From contig JAHFJU010000083.1 of the NCBI GenBank assembly GCA_023245725.1, positions 1 through 5,983 of the forward strand: a stretch of DNA of 5,983 nt. Direction: 5' to 3'. A program made the translations under genes and the position numbers. The notes beneath the pieces were generated by a model. It saw nothing but the letters and a program-made list of their open reading frames with translations, was not told the DNA's origin and did no database searches. Of the stretch, positions 4,663 through 5,983 are shown piece after piece (position 1 is the first letter of the stretch; every line of letters begins with the position of its first letter). The stretch is from Candidatus Peregrinibacteria bacterium (GTDB lineage Bacteria > Patescibacteriota > Gracilibacteria > UBA1369 > UM-FILTER-53-11).

Positions 4663-5541
4663 ATGAAAAAGGCATTATTCATTATCTTTACTCTCATTTT
4701 TTCTCTTTCGGGTTGCTCAACTTCTCAGCCGCAGGCTAATACAAATTCGATTCAAATAGCGGCGAGTTTTTACCCAGAAGCTTTTTTGGCAGAGCAGATT
4801 GGTGGTGATTTTGTGTCTGTTTATTCTATTATTCCGTTTGGTGTTGAGCCTCACGATTTTGAGCCTTCACCGTCTGACATTTCGCATATTACAAATTCAA
4901 AATTGTTTCTTTATCACGGCGCTGATCTCGATTTATGGGCGTCTCGAATTGCGGCAGAACTCGATACAAATAAAATTGCTGTTTTGAAAGCGTCCGATTC
5001 TGTTGAGCTGAAATCTGGCGATCCACACTTTTGGCTCGATCCTGTTTTGATGCGAAAAATTGCCGATTCAGTTCTTGAAAAATTAATTTCAGTAGATCCT
5101 GTAAATCGCTCAAGTTACGAGAAAAATGCCGAGGCTCTACATGCAAAATTGAGTGCGTTGAATGACGATTTTATAAATGGATTGAAGGATTGCCGTGTAA
5201 GAGATGTTGCAACTTCTCACAATGCATTTTCGTATATGGCTCGCGCGTATTCTTTTACGCCGCTTTCTATAAGTGGAATTTCTCCTAATGTTGAGCCATC
5301 GGTTAAAGACATGCAAAATTTAATTTCGATTTTGAAGACGAAAAATATTCATTATGTAACATTCGAAACTCTTTCATCTGCTAGAATTTCTCAGACAATT
5401 GCCGACGAAGTTGGTGCTCAGTCTTTGGTGTTGAATCCTATTGAAGGGCTTACTACTGCCGAAAACAATAATGGTGAGGATTATATTTCACTCATGAATA
5501 AAAATCTTCAGACATTGCGAACTGCGATGGAATGTAAGTAA
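4663..5541 (+). CDS. znuA: Metal ABC transporter substrate-binding lipoprotein (ZnuA/MntA type)
   Basis: A protein of 292 residues of the cluster A-I (TroA/ZnuA) binding-protein family, which captures Zn(II) or Mn(II) outside the cell for the membrane transporter. MKKALFIIFTLIFSLSGC is a lipoprotein signal peptide; Cys18 in the LSGC lipobox should be lipidated. Likely metal ligands are His64 (VEPHDFEP), His122 (DPHFWLDP) and His186 (TSHNAFSY), with Glu261 (NPIEGL) at the place of the fourth acidic ligand. Cys177 and Cys291, one at the domain junction and one next to the C-terminus, probably form the disulfide typical of this subgroup. The His-rich loop of many zinc-specific ZnuA proteins is absent, so zinc versus manganese stays open. 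The ATG at 4663 rather than the TTG at 4645 is supported by the signal peptide and the promoter. The transporter ATPase follows after 18 bp. Confidence 0.92.
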   Translation: MKKALFIIFTLIFSLSGCSTSQPQANTNSIQIAASFYPEAFLAEQIGGDFVSVYSIIPFGVEPHDFEPSPSDISHITNSKLFLYHGADLDLWASRIAAELDTNKIAVLKASDSVELKSGDPHFWLDPVLMRKIADSVLEKLISVDPVNRSSYEKNAEALHAKLSALNDDFINGLKDCRVRDVATSHNAFSYMARAYSFTPLSISGISPNVEPSVKDMQNLISILKTKNIHYVTFETLSSARISQTIADEVGAQSLVLNPIEGLTTAENNNGEDYISLMNKNLQTLRTAMECK

Positions 5542-5544
5542 TTG

Positions 5545-5553
5545 TGATAAAAT
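5545..5553 (+). promoter_or_regulatory. Extended -10 element before the transporter ATPase gene
   Basis: TG-A-TAAAAT (5545-5553) matches the extended -10 pattern TGnTATAAT at seven of eight defined positions. No good -35 lies 17-18 bp upstream, which extended -10 promoters tolerate. It ends six bases before the ATG at 5560, the same geometry as the other starts. It occupies nearly all of the 18-bp gap after the binding-protein gene, where no ribosome-binding site is present. Confidence 0.4.
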
Positions 5554-5559
5554 ATTTTT

Positions 5560-5983
5560 ATGGATTCTGTAATCTCTGCCAACAATCTTTCACTCAGTTA
5601 CGAGAATTCTCTTGTGCTTGAAAATCTTTCTTTCGAGATTAAAGAAGGGGAATATGCGGGAATTGTGGGGCCAAACGGTGGAGGAAAAACTACATTGATG
5701 AAGTTGATTCTTGGCTTGCTTGAGCCAACAAGTGGTGAGCTGTCTGTTTTTGGAAATCCAAGCGTTGAGCGTTCTCATAGGACAATGATCGGATACGTTC
5801 CTCAGCGAGTTAGCAATCCTTATGCGTTTTTCCCGGCGACAGTTGAAGAGGTTGTTCATGGTGGGCGCGCATCGCATGTAGGATTTTTTGGAATTGAAAA
5901 AAAATCTGATTGTGCAGCTGTAAATGAAGCAATTGAAGAAGTGCAACTTAGTCATTTGAAAAAGAAATTAATTTACGAACTTT
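5560..5983 (+). CDS. znuC: Metal ABC transporter ATP-binding protein (ZnuC/MntB type), 3' end outside the window
   Basis: The first 141 residues of an ABC ATPase, roughly half of a normal protein; the frame is still open at the window edge. It powers metal import together with the preceding lipoprotein and a permease expected downstream. Tyr14 is the A-loop aromatic residue, GPNGGGKTT (37-45) is the Walker A site, and YVPQ with Gln82 is the Q-loop. FPATVEEVVHGGR, just after, is characteristic of the ZnuC/MntB subfamily. The window stops at LIYEL, immediately before the expected SGGQ signature, so the signature, Walker B and switch histidine cannot be checked. The ATG at 5560 gives the normal family N-terminus. 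It lies 18 bp after the binding-protein stop, in the same direction. Confidence 0.93.
   Translation, partial: MDSVISANNLSLSYENSLVLENLSFEIKEGEYAGIVGPNGGGKTTLMKLILGLLEPTSGELSVFGNPSVERSHRTMIGYVPQRVSNPYAFFPATVEEVVHGGRASHVGFFGIEKKSDCAAVNEAIEEVQLSHLKKKLIYEL

Overview
This window is AT-rich bacterial DNA that most likely comes from a Candidate Phyla Radiation (Patescibacteria) genome. The main clue is the first gene. Its N-terminal half (ARRKFVGLLPEV..RRLFEKK, ..VSVNKLAKIASIAT) has the wording I associate with the HNH-endonuclease family repeated across these genomes. This is recognition from memory, not a search. Supporting signs are small genes, no convincing Shine-Dalgarno sequence before any of the six visible starts, and the standard code. 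No conserved gene contains an in-frame TGA.

Layout. (1) 1-1152, plus strand: 3' part of an HNH endonuclease gene. Its linker carries a cluster of perfect palindromes (374-521), and its 3' end dissolves into GC-rich degenerate tandem repeats (982-1152). (2) 1153-1434: a patchwork with CTAG at exact 21-bp spacing, a protein-like reading frame without a start, and a 32-bp near-perfect direct repeat. The second repeat copy runs up to the next start codon. (3) 1435-1956 and 2023-2769, plus: two small membrane proteins, one with two transmembrane segments and a PH-like C-terminal domain, the other an N-terminally anchored protein of unknown function. (4) 2876-3301, minus: DUF1761-type four-helix membrane protein. 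(5) 3504-4553, minus: YibE/F-family multi-pass membrane protein, apparently without the usual N-terminal signal anchor. (6) 4663-5541 and 5560 to the window end, plus: lipoprotein metal-binding subunit and ATPase of a ZnuABC/MntABC-type transporter. The ATPase is cut by the window edge just before its signature motif.

The transporter genes form a clear functional unit: a surface lipoprotein captures Zn(II) or Mn(II), and the ATPase drives import through a permease presumably encoded just downstream. The YibE/F gene is divergent from it and shares a roughly 110-bp control region with tandem repeats. The most coherent unlisted signal is promoter placement. At four starts (1435, 4553 minus, 4663, 5560) a -10-like hexamer ends exactly six bases before the start codon, so transcription should begin on the start codon itself, giving leaderless mRNAs. 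I see no complete novel defence or mobile system. The odd material is the palindrome cluster and the repeat-rich end of the HNH gene.
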